Shown: piece by piece, positions 38,247 to 48,821 of the stretch
How positions within the stretch are numbered: position 1 is the stretch's first letter
How the letters are laid out: each line of letters opens with the position of its first letter
From: Microvirga lotononidis
GTDB taxonomy: Bacteria > Pseudomonadota > Alphaproteobacteria > Rhizobiales > Beijerinckiaceae
Assembly (NCBI RefSeq): GCF_034627025.1
Contig: NZ_CP141048.1
Span: forward strand, 1,686,001 to 1,750,000
Direction: 5' to 3'
DNA: 64,000 bases
The notes under the pieces: model-generated
What the model was told of the DNA's origin: nothing
What the model saw: the letters and a program-made list of their open reading frames with translations, nothing else
The model's database searches: none
Program-made: the position numbers and the translations under genes

Positions 38247-38250
38247 ACGA

Positions 38251-38288
38251 CCCGCCACGTCATCACCGGCCTTGTGCCGGTGATGACG
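38251..38288. repeat. Dispersed palindromic repeat, family 1 (most complete copy)
   Basis: The copy starts CCCGCCACGTCATCACCGGC and continues CTTGTGCCGGTGATGACG. The core TCATCACCGGC / GCCGGTGATGA is an 11-bp perfect inverted repeat around CTTGT. It lies 5 bp after the aldo/keto reductase stop and could act as a 3' hairpin. The remaining 140 bp to the next gene show nothing else. Confidence 0.75.
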
Positions 38289-38428
38289 CTCGCAAAAAGC
38301 GGAAAACCTCACGGCATCGGGGTGGCTGAAGCTCGCTTCCTTCACGAGCAATTCGATATGACGAAGCGCTGGTTGCGCGATGTCAACCGCTTGGCCTTTC
38401 TCGCCCAATCGTGGATGATCGGCTTTCC

Positions 38429-38935
38429 ATGCATCAAGGACGTAAAACAATCCTGGCCGTTCTAGGACTGGGCCTCACCTGGTCGATCGCCACAGGCGCC
38501 TCGGCCCAGGATCTCGGTCCTTGGCGCCCGCTCACGGCCGAGGAGGAGAAGAGCCGCATTGGGGACACCCCTGCCGGTTCCATCGATCCTGCGATGATCG
38601 AGGCCGATTTCGACGGCGATGGGCGCAAGGACAAGGCGCTGATCGCGGTCCGGAAGTCCAATGGTTCCCGCGGCCTCATCGCTGTCCTGAACGGCCAGGT
38701 TCATGTGATCGATCCCGACAGTATCGAGCCGTCGGATAGCCTTAGGGTCGCGAAGCCCGGTCGTTGGAACACGATTTGCGGCAACGCCTTTCGCGAGTTC
38801 CATGAATGCGCGGGCTATCCAGGTCGCGTAACGCTCAAAAACCCAGGTATCCTCGCGATCAGCGATGGTCGAACCGTCCTCTATGTCTGGGACAGGAAAG
38901 CGAAACGGTTCAACGGCGTCCTGATGGTCGATTGA
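38429..38935 (+). CDS. Small secreted protein with calcium-loop-like segment, function unknown
   Basis: A 168-residue protein with a signal peptide (about residues 1-27, ending GASAQ). The mature part contains DFDGDGRKDKALIAV (about residues 58-72), resembling the Asp-rich calcium loop of FG-GAP/dockerin-type repeats, and a cysteine pair (CGNAFREFHEC). No enzymatic family was recognised. The start at 38429 begins the signal peptide; a GTG at 38411 is the alternative. Its stop is 7 bp from the convergent yggS gene. Confidence 0.7.
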   Translation: MHQGRKTILAVLGLGLTWSIATGASAQDLGPWRPLTAEEEKSRIGDTPAGSIDPAMIEADFDGDGRKDKALIAVRKSNGSRGLIAVLNGQVHVIDPDSIEPSDSLRVAKPGRWNTICGNAFREFHECAGYPGRVTLKNPGILAISDGRTVLYVWDRKAKRFNGVLMVD

Positions 38936-38942
38936 CGGAGTC

Positions 38943-39626
38943 TCAAAGTTTCGCCTTCGGCCTTGCCCCGAAGATTGCGCTGCCTACCCGAACATGGGTG
39001 GCGCCGAGCTGGATCGCAGCGTCGAAATCGGCGCTCATCCCCATGGAGAGCAGCTTCAATCCATGCCTCTTCGCAATGGTGTTGAGCAGGGCGAAATGGG
39101 GCGACGGCGCGTCCTCCGCCGGCGGGATGCACATGAGGCCGTCGATCTCCAGGCCGTAACGGCCACGGCAGGCTTCGAGAAAAGCGTCCACCTCGGCCGG
39201 GATCACGCCGCCCTTCTGCGGCTCCTCTCCCGTGTTCACCTGCACCAGCAGCCGGGGCTTTCTCCCCTGCTTGGCGATCTCCTTGGCCAGTGCCTCCGCG
39301 AGAGACGGGCGGTCGAGGGTGTGGATCACGTCGAAGAGCTCCACGGCCTCCTTGGCCTTGTTCGATTGCAACGGGCCGATCATGTGAAGTTCGACGTCGG
39401 GATAGCGCTCCCGCAAGGCCGGCCACTTGGCTTTGGCCTCCTGGACGTAGTTTTCGCCGAAGACCCGCTGGCCGTCGGCGAGCACGGGCTCGATCGCCTC
39501 GGCCGGAAAGGTCTTCGAAACCGCCACGAGGGTGATCGCGGCCGGATCGCGGCCGTAATCCGAGGCCGCGCGCCGGATGCTCTCCCGGACCTGTCTCAGA
39601 CCTTCGACTGCGTCGTTCTCGCTCAT
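38943..39626 (-). CDS. yggS: YggS-family pyridoxal phosphate homeostasis protein
   Basis: A 227-residue PLP-binding protein with an alanine-racemase-like barrel. The PLP lysine is in LVAVSKTFPAE (about residue 38), and family motifs FGENYVQEA, HMIGPLQSNK, LVQVNTGEEPQKGG and LSMGMSADFDAAI are all present. It maintains the free PLP pool and is not an enzyme of known substrate. The start at 39626 gives normal length. It is divergent from leuS. Confidence 0.95.
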   Translation of the reverse strand: MSENDAVEGLRQVRESIRRAASDYGRDPAAITLVAVSKTFPAEAIEPVLADGQRVFGENYVQEAKAKWPALRERYPDVELHMIGPLQSNKAKEAVELFDVIHTLDRPSLAEALAKEIAKQGRKPRLLVQVNTGEEPQKGGVIPAEVDAFLEACRGRYGLEIDGLMCIPPAEDAPSPHFALLNTIAKRHGLKLLSMGMSADFDAAIQLGATHVRVGSAIFGARPKAKL

Positions 39627-39730
39627 GGGATCCTCTTTAAGCCGCCTCCCGCGCGCGAAACCGTTGACCGCGCCGGAGAGCTGTGTCCTAGTCCGCCGCA
39701 ACCCGGCGGCGCAAGCCGCTTCGCTGATCA

Positions 39731-42373
39731 ATGACGGATGTGACGAGAAAAATGAGGCCCGAGCGCTACAACGCCAAGGAAGCCGAGCTGAAATGGCGGC
39801 AGGTCTGGAACGACCGCGACCTGTTCAAGACGAATAACGACGATCCACGGCCGAAATACTACGTGCTCGAGATGTTTCCCTATCCGTCGGGACGCATCCA
39901 TATGGGCCACGTGCGCAACTACACCATGGGCGACGTGGTGGCGCGCTACAAGCGGGCCAAGGGCTTCAACGTGCTCCACCCGATGGGCTGGGACGCCTTC
40001 GGCATGCCGGCCGAGAACGCCGCCATGCAGAACAAGGTCCACCCCAAGGAATGGACCTACGCCAACATCGCCACCATGCGCGCCCAGCTGCAGAGCATGG
40101 GCCTGTCGCTGGACTGGAGCCGCGAGATCGCGACCTGCGATCCGAGCTATTACAAGCACCAGCAGCGCATGTTCCTGGACTTCCTGGAAAAGGGCCTCGT
40201 CGATCGCAAGACCGCGAAGGTGAACTGGGATCCGGTCGACCACACGGTGCTGGCCAACGAGCAGGTGATCGACGGGCGCGGCTGGCGTTCGGGCGCCCTG
40301 GTCGAGCAGCGTGAGCTGACCCAGTGGTTCCTGAAGATCACCGATTTCGCCCAGGATCTGGACGACCGGCTCGACAGCCTGGACCGCTGGCCGGAGAAGG
40401 TGCGCCTGATGCAGCGCAACTGGATCGGCCGCTCCGAGGGCCTGCTGGTCCGCTTCGCCCTGAAGCCGGACACCGTGCCGAACGGCGAGACCGAGCTGCA
40501 GATCTACACCACGCGCCCCGACACCCTGTTCGGCGCGAAGTTCATGGCGGTTGCGCCCGATCACCCGCTGGCGAAGGCCGCCGCCGAGAAGAACCCGGAG
40601 CTGGCGGCGTTCATCGAAGAAACCAAGCGCATGGGCACGGCCCAGGAGACCATCGACAAGGCCGAGAAACTCGGCTTCGACACGGGCGTCCGCGCCGAGC
40701 ACCCCTTCGATCCGAACTGGACGCTGCCCGTCTACGTGGCGAACTTCATCCTGATGGAATACGGCACGGGCGCGATCTTCGGCTGCCCGGCGCACGACCA
40801 GCGCGACCTGGATTTCGTCAACAAGTACGGCCTGGGCAACACGCCTGTCGTCTGCCCTCCGGACGTGGACCCGGCCTCCTTCGTCGTCACCGACGTGGCC
40901 TATGACGGCGACGGCCGGATGATCAATTCCCGCTTCCTCGACGGCATGACCATCGCGGAGGCCAAGGAAGAGGTCGCCCGCCGCCTGGAGAACGAGACCC
41001 GGGGCAATCGCCCGGTGGCCGAGCGCAAGGTGAATTTCCGCCTTCGCGACTGGGGCATCTCGCGCCAGCGCTACTGGGGCTGCCCGATCCCGATCATCCA
41101 TTGCGATGCCTGCGGCGTCGTGCCGGTGCCGAAGAACCAACTTCCGGTTGAACTGCCGGAGGACGTTTCCTTCGACGTGCCGGGCAACCCGCTCGATCGC
41201 CACCCGACCTGGAAGCACGTGGATTGCCCGCAATGCGGGGCTAAGGCCCGGCGCGAGACGGACACGATGGACACGTTCGTGGATTCGTCCTGGTACTTCG
41301 CGCGCTTCACGGATCCGACCCTGACGAACGAGCCCACCGACCGGGCGACGGTCGATGCCTGGCTGCCGGTCGACCAGTATATCGGCGGCATCGAGCACGC
41401 GATCCTGCACCTGCTCTATTCGCGCTTCTTCACCCGCGCGATGCGGGAGACGGGCCATGCCGGCCTGGACGAGCCCTTCGCGGGCCTGTTCACCCAGGGC
41501 ATGGTGGTCCACGAGACCTACAAGGACGCCAACGGCGGCTGGGTTCTGCCCTCCGACGTGCGCTTCGAGACTCAGGGCAATACCCGCAAGGCCTTCCATG
41601 TGGAGACCGGCGCGCCCATCGAGATCGGCTCCATCGAGAAGATGTCGAAGTCGAAGAAGAACACGGTCGATCCGGACGAGATCATCGCGTCCTATGGGGC
41701 CGACACCGCCCGCTGGTTCATGCTCTCCGACTCGCCGCCCGAGCGCGACGTGATCTGGACCGAGGAAGGCGTGCAGGGCGCGGGCCGCTTCGTGCAGCGC
41801 GTGTGGCGCCTGATCGGCGACATCGCCGAGCGCATCGGCAGCCCCGATGGCGCTGCCGGCGACGGCCCGATCGCGCTTGCCGTCCGCAAGGCCGCGCACA
41901 AGGCACTGGCGGCCGTCGAGGACGACGTGGAGCGCCTGCGCTTCAACCGCTGCGTGGCCCATCTCTACGAACTGGCCAACGCCCTGCAGGATCTGTCCAA
42001 CCAGGCCAAGGCCGGCAACGAGCCGGGCTCGGGCGCGGCTTTCGCCGAGGCGGGTCGCATCTTCGTGCAGCTGCTTGCACCGATGATGCCGCACCTCGCC
42101 GAGGAGTGCTGGGAATCCTTAAGCCAGCCGGGCCTCGTGTCGGACGCCGCCTGGCCGGTTCTCGACCGGTCGCTGCTGGTGGAGGACACGGTTACCCTGC
42201 CGGTTCAGGTCAACGGCAAGAAGCGGGCCGACGTGACGGTTGCCCGGGATGCGGATCAGGCTACAGTCGAGGCGGCTGTGCTCTCGCTTGAGGCCGTGCA
42301 GAAGGCCATGGAAGGGAAGCCCGCCCGCAAGATCATCGTGGTTCCCCAAAGGATCGTGAATGTCGTCGCTTAA
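39731..42373 (+). CDS. leuS: Leucyl-tRNA synthetase
   Basis: An 880-residue class I synthetase, full length. HIGH appears as HMGH (residues 57-60) in [10 protein letters not shown], and KMSKS is exact at 637-641. The connective peptide 1 editing domain carries [20 protein letters not shown] and [12 protein letters not shown], so proofreading should be intact. It charges tRNA-Leu. The 3' end overlaps lptE by 14 bp, and lptE is followed closely by holA, forming leuS-lptE-holA as in most Alphaproteobacteria. Confidence 0.98.
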   Translation: MTDVTRKMRPERYNAKEAELKWRQVWNDRDLFKTNNDDPRPKYYVLEMFPYPSGRIHMGHVRNYTMGDVVARYKRAKGFNVLHPMGWDAFGMPAENAAMQNKVHPKEWTYANIATMRAQLQSMGLSLDWSREIATCDPSYYKHQQRMFLDFLEKGLVDRKTAKVNWDPVDHTVLANEQVIDGRGWRSGALVEQRELTQWFLKITDFAQDLDDRLDSLDRWPEKVRLMQRNWIGRSEGLLVRFALKPDTVPNGETELQIYTTRPDTLFGAKFMAVAPDHPLAKAAAEKNPELAAFIEETKRMGTAQETIDKAEKLGFDTGVRAEHPFDPNWTLPVYVANFILMEYGTGAIFGCPAHDQRDLDFVNKYGLGNTPVVCPPDVDPASFVVTDVAYDGDGRMINSRFLDGMTIAEAKEEVARRLENETRGNRPVAERKVNFRLRDWGISRQRYWGCPIPIIHCDACGVVPVPKNQLPVELPEDVSFDVPGNPLDRHPTWKHVDCPQCGAKARRETDTMDTFVDSSWYFARFTDPTLTNEPTDRATVDAWLPVDQYIGGIEHAILHLLYSRFFTRAMRETGHAGLDEPFAGLFTQGMVVHETYKDANGGWVLPSDVRFETQGNTRKAFHVETGAPIEIGSIEKMSKSKKNTVDPDEIIASYGADTARWFMLSDSPPERDVIWTEEGVQGAGRFVQRVWRLIGDIAERIGSPDGAAGDGPIALAVRKAAHKALAAVEDDVERLRFNRCVAHLYELANALQDLSNQAKAGNEPGSGAAFAEAGRIFVQLLAPMMPHLAEECWESLSQPGLVSDAAWPVLDRSLLVEDTVTLPVQVNGKKRADVTVARDADQATVEAAVLSLEAVQKAMEGKPARKIIVVPQRIVNVVA

Positions 42374-42896
42374 GTTGAAGAGCCTTGCTCACGTGGTTGT
42401 CGTGGCGGGCCTGTCTCTCGGCCTGTCCGCGTGCTTCCGTCCACTCTACGGTCCGACGGCCTCGGGCGAGTCGCTCCAGACGGTGCTCGCCTCCATCGAC
42501 GTGCCGACGATGGACTGGCCGCCGTCGCTTGCGAATGTCGGCCATTACCTGCGCAGCGAGATGATCTATGCCCTCAACGGCTCGGGATCGCAGACGCCGA
42601 AGCGCTACAAGCTCACCATGAAACTGAGCGAGAGCCGGTCGAGCCCGGTCGTCGACACCAACACGGGCACCGCCAGCTCGGTCATCGTCGCCGGCACCCT
42701 GACCTATACCCTGACGAGCCTCGACGGAAAGACCGTGGTCACCCAGGGAACCGCGACTTCTTCCACCAGCTTCGACCGCTTCCCGCAGCGCTTCGCCAAT
42801 ATCCGGGCGGGCCGCGATGCGGAAATCAGGATGGCCAAGGATCTGGCCGAGCAGGTGAAGACCCGGCTGTCGGCGACTCTCGCAACCGCAAGCTGA
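42360..42896 (+). CDS. lptE: LPS assembly lipoprotein LptE
   Basis: A 178-residue lipoprotein with a short signal and lipobox LSAC (cysteine about residue 25), followed by [13 protein letters not shown], the typical LptE opening. LptE plugs the LptD barrel and helps insert LPS in the outer membrane. It overlaps leuS by 14 bp and lies 4 bp before holA. The rest of the domain is weakly conserved, as usual in this family. Confidence 0.93.
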   Translation: MSSLKLKSLAHVVVVAGLSLGLSACFRPLYGPTASGESLQTVLASIDVPTMDWPPSLANVGHYLRSEMIYALNGSGSQTPKRYKLTMKLSESRSSPVVDTNTGTASSVIVAGTLTYTLTSLDGKTVVTQGTATSSTSFDRFPQRFANIRAGRDAEIRMAKDLAEQVKTRLSATLATAS

Positions 42897-42900
42897 ACCG

Positions 42901-43920
42901 ATGGTCGCCGTCAAGGCCGGTGACGTGGATGGGGCGCTGCGGCGCCCCGATCCGCGGATCGGAGTCTTCCTGTTCTACGGACCCGACATGGGCCTGATCA
43001 ACGAGCGCGCCCGCGCCGTGGCCGAGCGCTCGGTGGACGACCCGTCGGATCCCTTCCAGCTCATCCGCATCGACGGCGACGACATCGCCGCCGATCCCGC
43101 CCGGCTGGCGGACGAGGCCGGCACGATGGGCCTGTTCGGGGCTAAGCGCGCCATCTGGGTGAAATCGACCTCGCGCAACATCGCGCCAGCGGTCGATGCG
43201 GTCCTGAAAGGCGAGCTCCAGGATACGGTGATCGTCATCGAGGGCGGCGATCTGCAGAAATCGTCACCGTTGAGGACCCTCTGCGAGCGCTCGCAGAAGG
43301 CGCTCGCCCTGCCCTGCTACGCCGATACGGGCCGCGACCTCGGCACGGTCGTCGACGAGACCCTGAAGGCGAACGGCTTTTCCATCCAGCGCGACGCGCG
43401 CACGGCCCTGATCGCGAGCCTCGGCGGTGACCGACTGGCGACCCGGGGTGAACTCGCCAAGCTGATGCTCTACGCCCATGGGCAGCGCGAGATCACGCTG
43501 GCCGATGTGGACGCGATCATGAGCGACGTGTCGAGCCTGGCCATGGACGCGGTCGTCGATGCCGCCTTCGGCGGCGAGGGCACGGGCCTGGAAACCGGCT
43601 CCCGGCGTCTGGCTGCCGAGGGCGTCAATGCGGCGGTTCTGCTCGGTGCAGCCTTGCGCCATGCCCTGATGCTGCTGACGGCGCGCATTTCCGTAGAGGA
43701 AGGACGGCCGATCCCCGCCGTCTTGGAAACCATGCGCAGCCTGCATTTCCGGCGCAAGCCCCTGGTGGAGCGCCACCTTCAGCGCTGGACGAGCGACAAT
43801 CTCAAGACCGTCGTCGCGCTTCTCCAGGCAAGCCTGTTGCAGACCCGCCGCCTCGCCGACCTGGACGACACGATCGCGGCTAAGACCCTGCTGGATATCG
43901 CGCGGGCGGCACGGCGGTAA
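42901..43920 (+). CDS. holA: DNA polymerase III subunit delta
   Basis: A 339-residue delta subunit of the clamp loader, which opens the beta clamp. The AAA-like fold is seen in GVFLFYGPDMGLINERA, FGAKRAIWVKSTSRN and VIVIEGGDLQKSSPLR; it has no functional Walker A, as expected for delta. The C-terminal collar helices are present. It is the last gene of leuS-lptE-holA. Confidence 0.95.
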   Translation: MVAVKAGDVDGALRRPDPRIGVFLFYGPDMGLINERARAVAERSVDDPSDPFQLIRIDGDDIAADPARLADEAGTMGLFGAKRAIWVKSTSRNIAPAVDAVLKGELQDTVIVIEGGDLQKSSPLRTLCERSQKALALPCYADTGRDLGTVVDETLKANGFSIQRDARTALIASLGGDRLATRGELAKLMLYAHGQREITLADVDAIMSDVSSLAMDAVVDAAFGGEGTGLETGSRRLAAEGVNAAVLLGAALRHALMLLTARISVEEGRPIPAVLETMRSLHFRRKPLVERHLQRWTSDNLKTVVALLQASLLQTRRLADLDDTIAAKTLLDIARAARR

Positions 43921-44010
43921 AAACCTGTCTCGGCAGAACAAGTATCACGCCCTGTCAGGCCTTGCGTCGGCTATCCCGCTGCCATGAAGCGCCGCGCTCT
44001 TTCAAACGAA

Positions 44011-44041
44011 ATCACCGGCACAAGGCCGGTGATGACGTGGG
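44011..44041. repeat. Dispersed palindromic repeat, family 1
   Basis: ATCACCGGCACAAGGCCGGT then GATGACGTGGG: same orientation and core as the copy at 34357. It lies in the 169-bp gap between convergent holA and parB, which shows nothing else. Confidence 0.7.
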
Positions 44042-44089
44042 AAATGTGCGGCTTGAACCTGCGTATCGTCGAGAAGGACGATCTGGCGC

Positions 44090-44977
<888 letters not shown>

Positions 44978-44994
44978 TGTCTCTCTCAAATATT

Positions 44995-45834
44995 TTATGC
45001 CGCGCGCAGGGCGCGCTCACGCTGAATGACTTCGGATGCCAAACGGAGATAGGCCTGCGAGCCGGCGCATTTCAGGTCGTAGAGCAGGACGGGCTTGCCG
45101 TGCGACGGCGCCTCGGACACGCGAACGTTCCGCGGGATCATGGTCTCGTAGACTTTGTTGCCCATGAACTCGCGCACGTCGGCCACCACTTGGCCCGAGA
45201 GGTTGTTGCGCGGGTCGAACATGGTCAGCACGACGCCGTGGATCGACAAATCCGGGTTGAGAGCCGAACGGACCTGTTCGACCGTCTTGAGCAACTGGCT
45301 GAGGCCTTCCAGAGCAAAAAATTCGCATTGGAGGGGGACCAGAACCGCGTCGGCAGCGACCAAGGCATTGATGGTCAAAAGATTGAGCGATGGCGGACAA
45401 TCGATCAAAATATAGGTAAAAGGTTCGCTTACCTCGAAGCCGGAAAGGCTCTGAATCGCCGAGCGGAGCCGGTGCGACCGATTCCGTTCGTGAGCGATCT
45501 CCAGCTCGACGCCGAGCAGGTCGAGAGTCGACGGCGCGACCGACAAACCGGGCACGACGGTCTCGGTGATCGCCGCAGACAGCGACGCTTCCCCGGCGAG
45601 CACATGGTACGTCGAGACTTGGCGGCTCTTGCGGTCGATCCCCAAACCCGTCGAAGCGTTGCCCTGCGGATCGAGATCGATGATCAGGACCTTCTCGCCG
45701 ATGGCGGCAAGCGCAGTGCCGAGGTTGATCGCCGTCGTGGTCTTGCCGACGCCCCCCTTCTGGTTGGCGAGCACGAGAACGCGTGGTGTCACGCCACGCG
45801 CGCCTGCTTCGGATCCGTTGCGATCGGTCATCAT
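44995..45834 (-). CDS. parA: Chromosome partitioning ATPase ParA
   Basis: A 279-residue deviant Walker ATPase. The Walker A KGGVGKTT (residues 26-33) has the signature second lysine, Walker A' is IIDLDPQGNAST and the DCPPSL motif carries the Walker B-type Asp. With ParB it segregates the newly replicated origin. The double ATG at 45834/45831 overlaps the rsmG stop, so translation is coupled. Upstream in-frame sequence lies inside rsmG and is not counted. Confidence 0.97.
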   Translation of the reverse strand: MMTDRNGSEAGARGVTPRVLVLANQKGGVGKTTTAINLGTALAAIGEKVLIIDLDPQGNASTGLGIDRKSRQVSTYHVLAGEASLSAAITETVVPGLSVAPSTLDLLGVELEIAHERNRSHRLRSAIQSLSGFEVSEPFTYILIDCPPSLNLLTINALVAADAVLVPLQCEFFALEGLSQLLKTVEQVRSALNPDLSIHGVVLTMFDPRNNLSGQVVADVREFMGNKVYETMIPRNVRVSEAPSHGKPVLLYDLKCAGSQAYLRLASEVIQRERALRAA

Positions 45835-46460
45835 GAATGGCTCTCGATGGAGGTTATGCGAAGAATCCTGGCTTCGGAATCGGTCAGGCTCGGCAGGATC
45901 TCTGCCGCGAATGTCCACTTTTTCCGCGCCTCGGTCAATTCAGTCTCGGCGTCCCGCCCTTTGGGAAACAGGCCTATTGTCCCCGCTTTCAACAAGGGGG
46001 CGGTCCAATCCAGCAGCATGGCAAGGGACGCCAAAGCGCGCGCTGAGACCACGTCGGCCTTGCCGACGAAGGTCGGCACCACGGTTTCAAGCCGCGTTTC
46101 ATGGATCGTCGCCGATACGCCCGTGAGCCGGGCGATGTGGCGAAGGAAGGCACATTTGCGCGAATTGCTCTCAACGAGGTGGACATTGAGCCCCCTTTCC
46201 GCTCCTGCGATGGCAAGAACCAGACCAGGAAAGCCGGCACCGGATCCCAGGTCCAGCCAGGTTCCGGCATCGGGCGCGAGGTCGAGAAGCTGGAGCGAAT
46301 CGACGATATGGCGGTCCCAGATCTGGGTCAGCGTGGCCGGGCCAACCAGGTTCTTGATTGCCTGCCAGCGGCGAAGCTCGCGCTCCAGCAGTTCCAGCTT
46401 CTCGAATGTTTCACGTGAAACATTCAGGTCGGATGCGGTGGTCATGCGAGGTTCCGTCAT
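45831..46460 (-). CDS. rsmG: 16S rRNA (guanine-N7) methyltransferase RsmG
   Basis: A 209-residue SAM-dependent methyltransferase (formerly GidB) that methylates G527 of 16S rRNA. The N-terminal [20 protein letters not shown] and the SAM motif [13 protein letters not shown] are diagnostic. The region around the early VSRETF codons doubles as a perfect parS site. It overlaps mnmG by 4 bp at the start and parA by 4 bp at the end. Confidence 0.96.
   Translation of the reverse strand: MTEPRMTTASDLNVSRETFEKLELLERELRRWQAIKNLVGPATLTQIWDRHIVDSLQLLDLAPDAGTWLDLGSGAGFPGLVLAIAGAERGLNVHLVESNSRKCAFLRHIARLTGVSATIHETRLETVVPTFVGKADVVSARALASLAMLLDWTAPLLKAGTIGLFPKGRDAETELTEARKKWTFAAEILPSLTDSEARILRITSIESHS
46407..46422. 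promoter_or_regulatory. parS: parS site inside rsmG
   Basis: TGTTTCACGTGAAACA is the exact 16-bp consensus parS palindrome bound by ParB. It lies within the coding region of rsmG near its start, about 1.4 kb upstream of parB. Confidence 0.95.
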
Positions 46461-48340
46461 GCCGCAGGTTCAGCCACGCGGCTGCTCCGGCTCGAATTCT
46501 TGCGGGCATGCGCGGCAAGAAGGGTCAGGGCGGCGGGGGTGATCCCCTCGATCCGTGCCGCCTGTCCCAGGGTCTTCGGGCGCACGAGATCGAGCTTGGC
46601 CTTGATCTCGTTCGACAATCCGGGCAAGCCCTGAAAATCGATGCTCTCCTCCAGAACGACGCTCTCGTCCCGGCGGTAGGCAGCAATGTCGGCCTGCTGG
46701 CGGTCGAGATAGACCGCATAAGTCGCGTCCGTTTCCAGCCGCTCTTTCACGGCAACGCCGACGCCGGACAGATCAGGCCAGACCCGGATCAAGTCGTTCC
46801 AGCCGATATTCGGATAGGACAGGAGCTGGTAGGCCGAGCGGCGAACTCCGTCCTGGTTCAGGTCGATCCCGTGGCGGGAAGCCTCCTGCGGCGTCAGCAT
46901 GAGGGCCTGAAGGCGCTGCCGCGTCTCCCGAATCTCCGACTGCGACTGCTGGAAATGCCGTTCGCGCTCCGAGGCGACGCAGCCGAGTTCAAGGCCTTTT
47001 CCCGTCAGGCGCTCATCCACATTGTCGATGCGCAGGCTCAAGCGATACTCGGATCGGGAGGTGAACATCCGGTAGGGCTCGCTCACACCCCGGGTGATCA
47101 GGTCGTCGATGAGCACGCCGATGTAGGATTCGGCCCGGTCGAACACGGTGCCGTCTAGCCCGCAGGCCCTGCGGGCCGCATTGATGCCGGCCACCAGCCC
47201 CTGGGCCGCCGCCTCCTCGTAGCCCGTCGTACCGTTGATCTGGCCTGCGAGAAAGAGGCCCTGGACCGCCTTGGTCTCGAGCGCAGCTGTCAGGTTGCGC
47301 GGGTCCACGTAATCGTACTCGATGGCATAGGCGGGCTGGAGCATCCGGACGTTCTTCAGGCCCGGGATATGCTGGAGGAAGGCAAGCTGCACGTCCTCCG
47401 GCAGGGAGGTGGAGATCCCGTTCGGATAGACCGTAATGTCGTCGAGGCCCTCGGGCTCGAGGAAGATCTGGTGACCGTCCCGGTCGCCGAAACGCACCAC
47501 CTTGTCCTCGATGGACGGGCAATAGCGGGGTCCCCTGCCCTGGATCTCGCCGGAATACATGGCCGAGCGATGCAGGTTGTCGCGGATCAGGGAATGCACC
47601 TTGTCCGTGGTCCGGGTGATGCCACACTCGATCTGCGGGTTCTCGATCCGGGTGGTCAGGAGGGAGAACGGCACCGGCTCGTCATCGGCCGCCTGCTTGT
47701 CGACGCCGGCCCAGTCGATGGTACGGCCGTCGAGGCGTGGCGGGGTGCCCGTCTTGAGCCGCCCGAGGGTGAAGCCAAGCCGCGCGAAGGTCTTCGGCAG
47801 GCCCAGGGACGGGCGCTCCCCCATGCGTCCCGCCGGAATCTTCTTCTCACCGATATGAATCAGGCCGGACAGGAAGGTGCCGGTGGTGATGACCACCGAA
47901 GCGGTCGCGAGAATGCGTCCGTCGGTCAGGAGAAGACCGACGATCCGGCCGTCCCGGACGACGAGATCATCCGCCTCCCCTTCGACAATGGACAGGTTCG
48001 GCGTCCGCAGCAGCTCCGCCTGCATGGCACGGGCATAAAGCTTGCGATCCGCCTGGGTGCGCGGTCCTCGGACGGCCGGACCCTTGCGGCGGTTGAGCAG
48101 ACGGAACTGGATACCGGCCCGATCAGCGATACGTCCCATGACCCCGTCGAGAGCATCGATCTCGCGCACGAGGTGACCCTTGCCGAGACCGCCGATGGCC
48201 GGGTTGCAGGACATGGCCCCGATGGTGGCGAGCTTATGGGTGACGAGAGCCGTGCGCGCGCCCATGCGGGCTGCCGCCGCGGCTGCCTCGGACCCCGCAT
48301 GACCGCCGCCCACGACGATCACATCGAACACCTGACTCAT
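46457..48340 (-). CDS. mnmG: tRNA uridine-5-carboxymethylaminomethyl(34) synthesis enzyme MnmG
   Basis: A 627-residue FAD protein (GidA) that with MnmE forms the cmnm5U modification at the tRNA wobble uridine. The FAD motif [10 protein letters not shown] (about residues 10-19), the GIDA motifs [16 protein letters not shown] and [10 protein letters not shown], and the C-terminal GAC-like domain are all present at normal length. The start at 48340 follows the family start [11 protein letters not shown]. It is the first gene of mnmG-rsmG-parA-parB. Confidence 0.97.
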   Translation of the reverse strand: MSQVFDVIVVGGGHAGSEAAAAAARMGARTALVTHKLATIGAMSCNPAIGGLGKGHLVREIDALDGVMGRIADRAGIQFRLLNRRKGPAVRGPRTQADRKLYARAMQAELLRTPNLSIVEGEADDLVVRDGRIVGLLLTDGRILATASVVITTGTFLSGLIHIGEKKIPAGRMGERPSLGLPKTFARLGFTLGRLKTGTPPRLDGRTIDWAGVDKQAADDEPVPFSLLTTRIENPQIECGITRTTDKVHSLIRDNLHRSAMYSGEIQGRGPRYCPSIEDKVVRFGDRDGHQIFLEPEGLDDITVYPNGISTSLPEDVQLAFLQHIPGLKNVRMLQPAYAIEYDYVDPRNLTAALETKAVQGLFLAGQINGTTGYEEAAAQGLVAGINAARRACGLDGTVFDRAESYIGVLIDDLITRGVSEPYRMFTSRSEYRLSLRIDNVDERLTGKGLELGCVASERERHFQQSQSEIRETRQRLQALMLTPQEASRHGIDLNQDGVRRSAYQLLSYPNIGWNDLIRVWPDLSGVGVAVKERLETDATYAVYLDRQQADIAAYRRDESVVLEESIDFQGLPGLSNEIKAKLDLVRPKTLGQAARIEGITPAALTLLAAHARKNSSRSSRVAEPAA

Positions 48341-48567
48341 GACATTCTCCAATGCGGGGCACCGCATCCTCGGGCAGATCTTCCCTCGGGATTGGATCGA
48401 TGCTCCCCCATGTCGAGCGTGGTGCCCGACACGGGAAACTGAAAACACCTTGTTCTTACGCGATGGGCCTGGGTTCTAAAGCACAGGACGTTAATGCGCC
48501 GTCACGTCCAATGCTCGCAACATTCGGCCTCGCGCCATTTCAGGCGTAAGCGGGTCTGACCTTTGCG

Positions 48568-48635
48568 TCCGATGCTCTGATGAGACAAGAGCATCGGATC
48601 GGACCCAAATAGCGGACCCGACTTATGGGTCCGAT
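48568..48635. repeat. Dispersed hairpin repeat, family 2, double copy
   Basis: TCCGATGCTCT (48568-48578) pairs with AGAGCATCGGA (48588-48598); next to it ATCGGACCCA (48598-48607) pairs with TGGGTCCGAT (48626-48635). Both stems are perfect. Related sequence appears at 16186 and 56011. Confidence 0.65.
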
Positions 48636-48674
48636 GCTTTAGGGGTCCGCACGACGGAGGTCAAAAGGGCAAAA

Positions 48675-48690
48675 TGTTTCACGTGAAACA
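48675..48690. promoter_or_regulatory. parS: parS site in the mnmG-mnmE gap
   Basis: A second exact TGTTTCACGTGAAACA, here the centre of a longer perfect palindrome of 24 bp (48671-48694, flanked by AAAA and TTTT). It is intergenic, about 2.3 kb from the first copy and about 7 kb from the origin candidate. Confidence 0.95.
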
Positions 48691-48821
48691 TTTTGGATCC
48701 GCCCCGGTTCTGCACATTCCATTCACACGATGTGCCATCCGGATTCAGCATTGTTCCACCGATTCGTGAACAGGCGAAACGGGACTCTCACAGATTCGGT
48801 GACGGCCCGCCCGCCCGCCCG

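Larger units (their letters stand above)
48341..48821. other. 481-bp gap between mnmE and mnmG with parS and hairpin repeats
   Basis: No gene is seen. It holds two adjacent hairpins (48568-48598 and 48598-48635), a perfect parS within a 24-bp palindrome (48671-48694), and presumably the mnmG promoter on the left. A second imperfect copy of ATCGGACCC-type sequence continues to 48650. Confidence 0.7.

Noticed and set aside
39728..42094. Long minus-strand open frame opposite leuS
   Set aside because: Antisense shadow, same reasoning.
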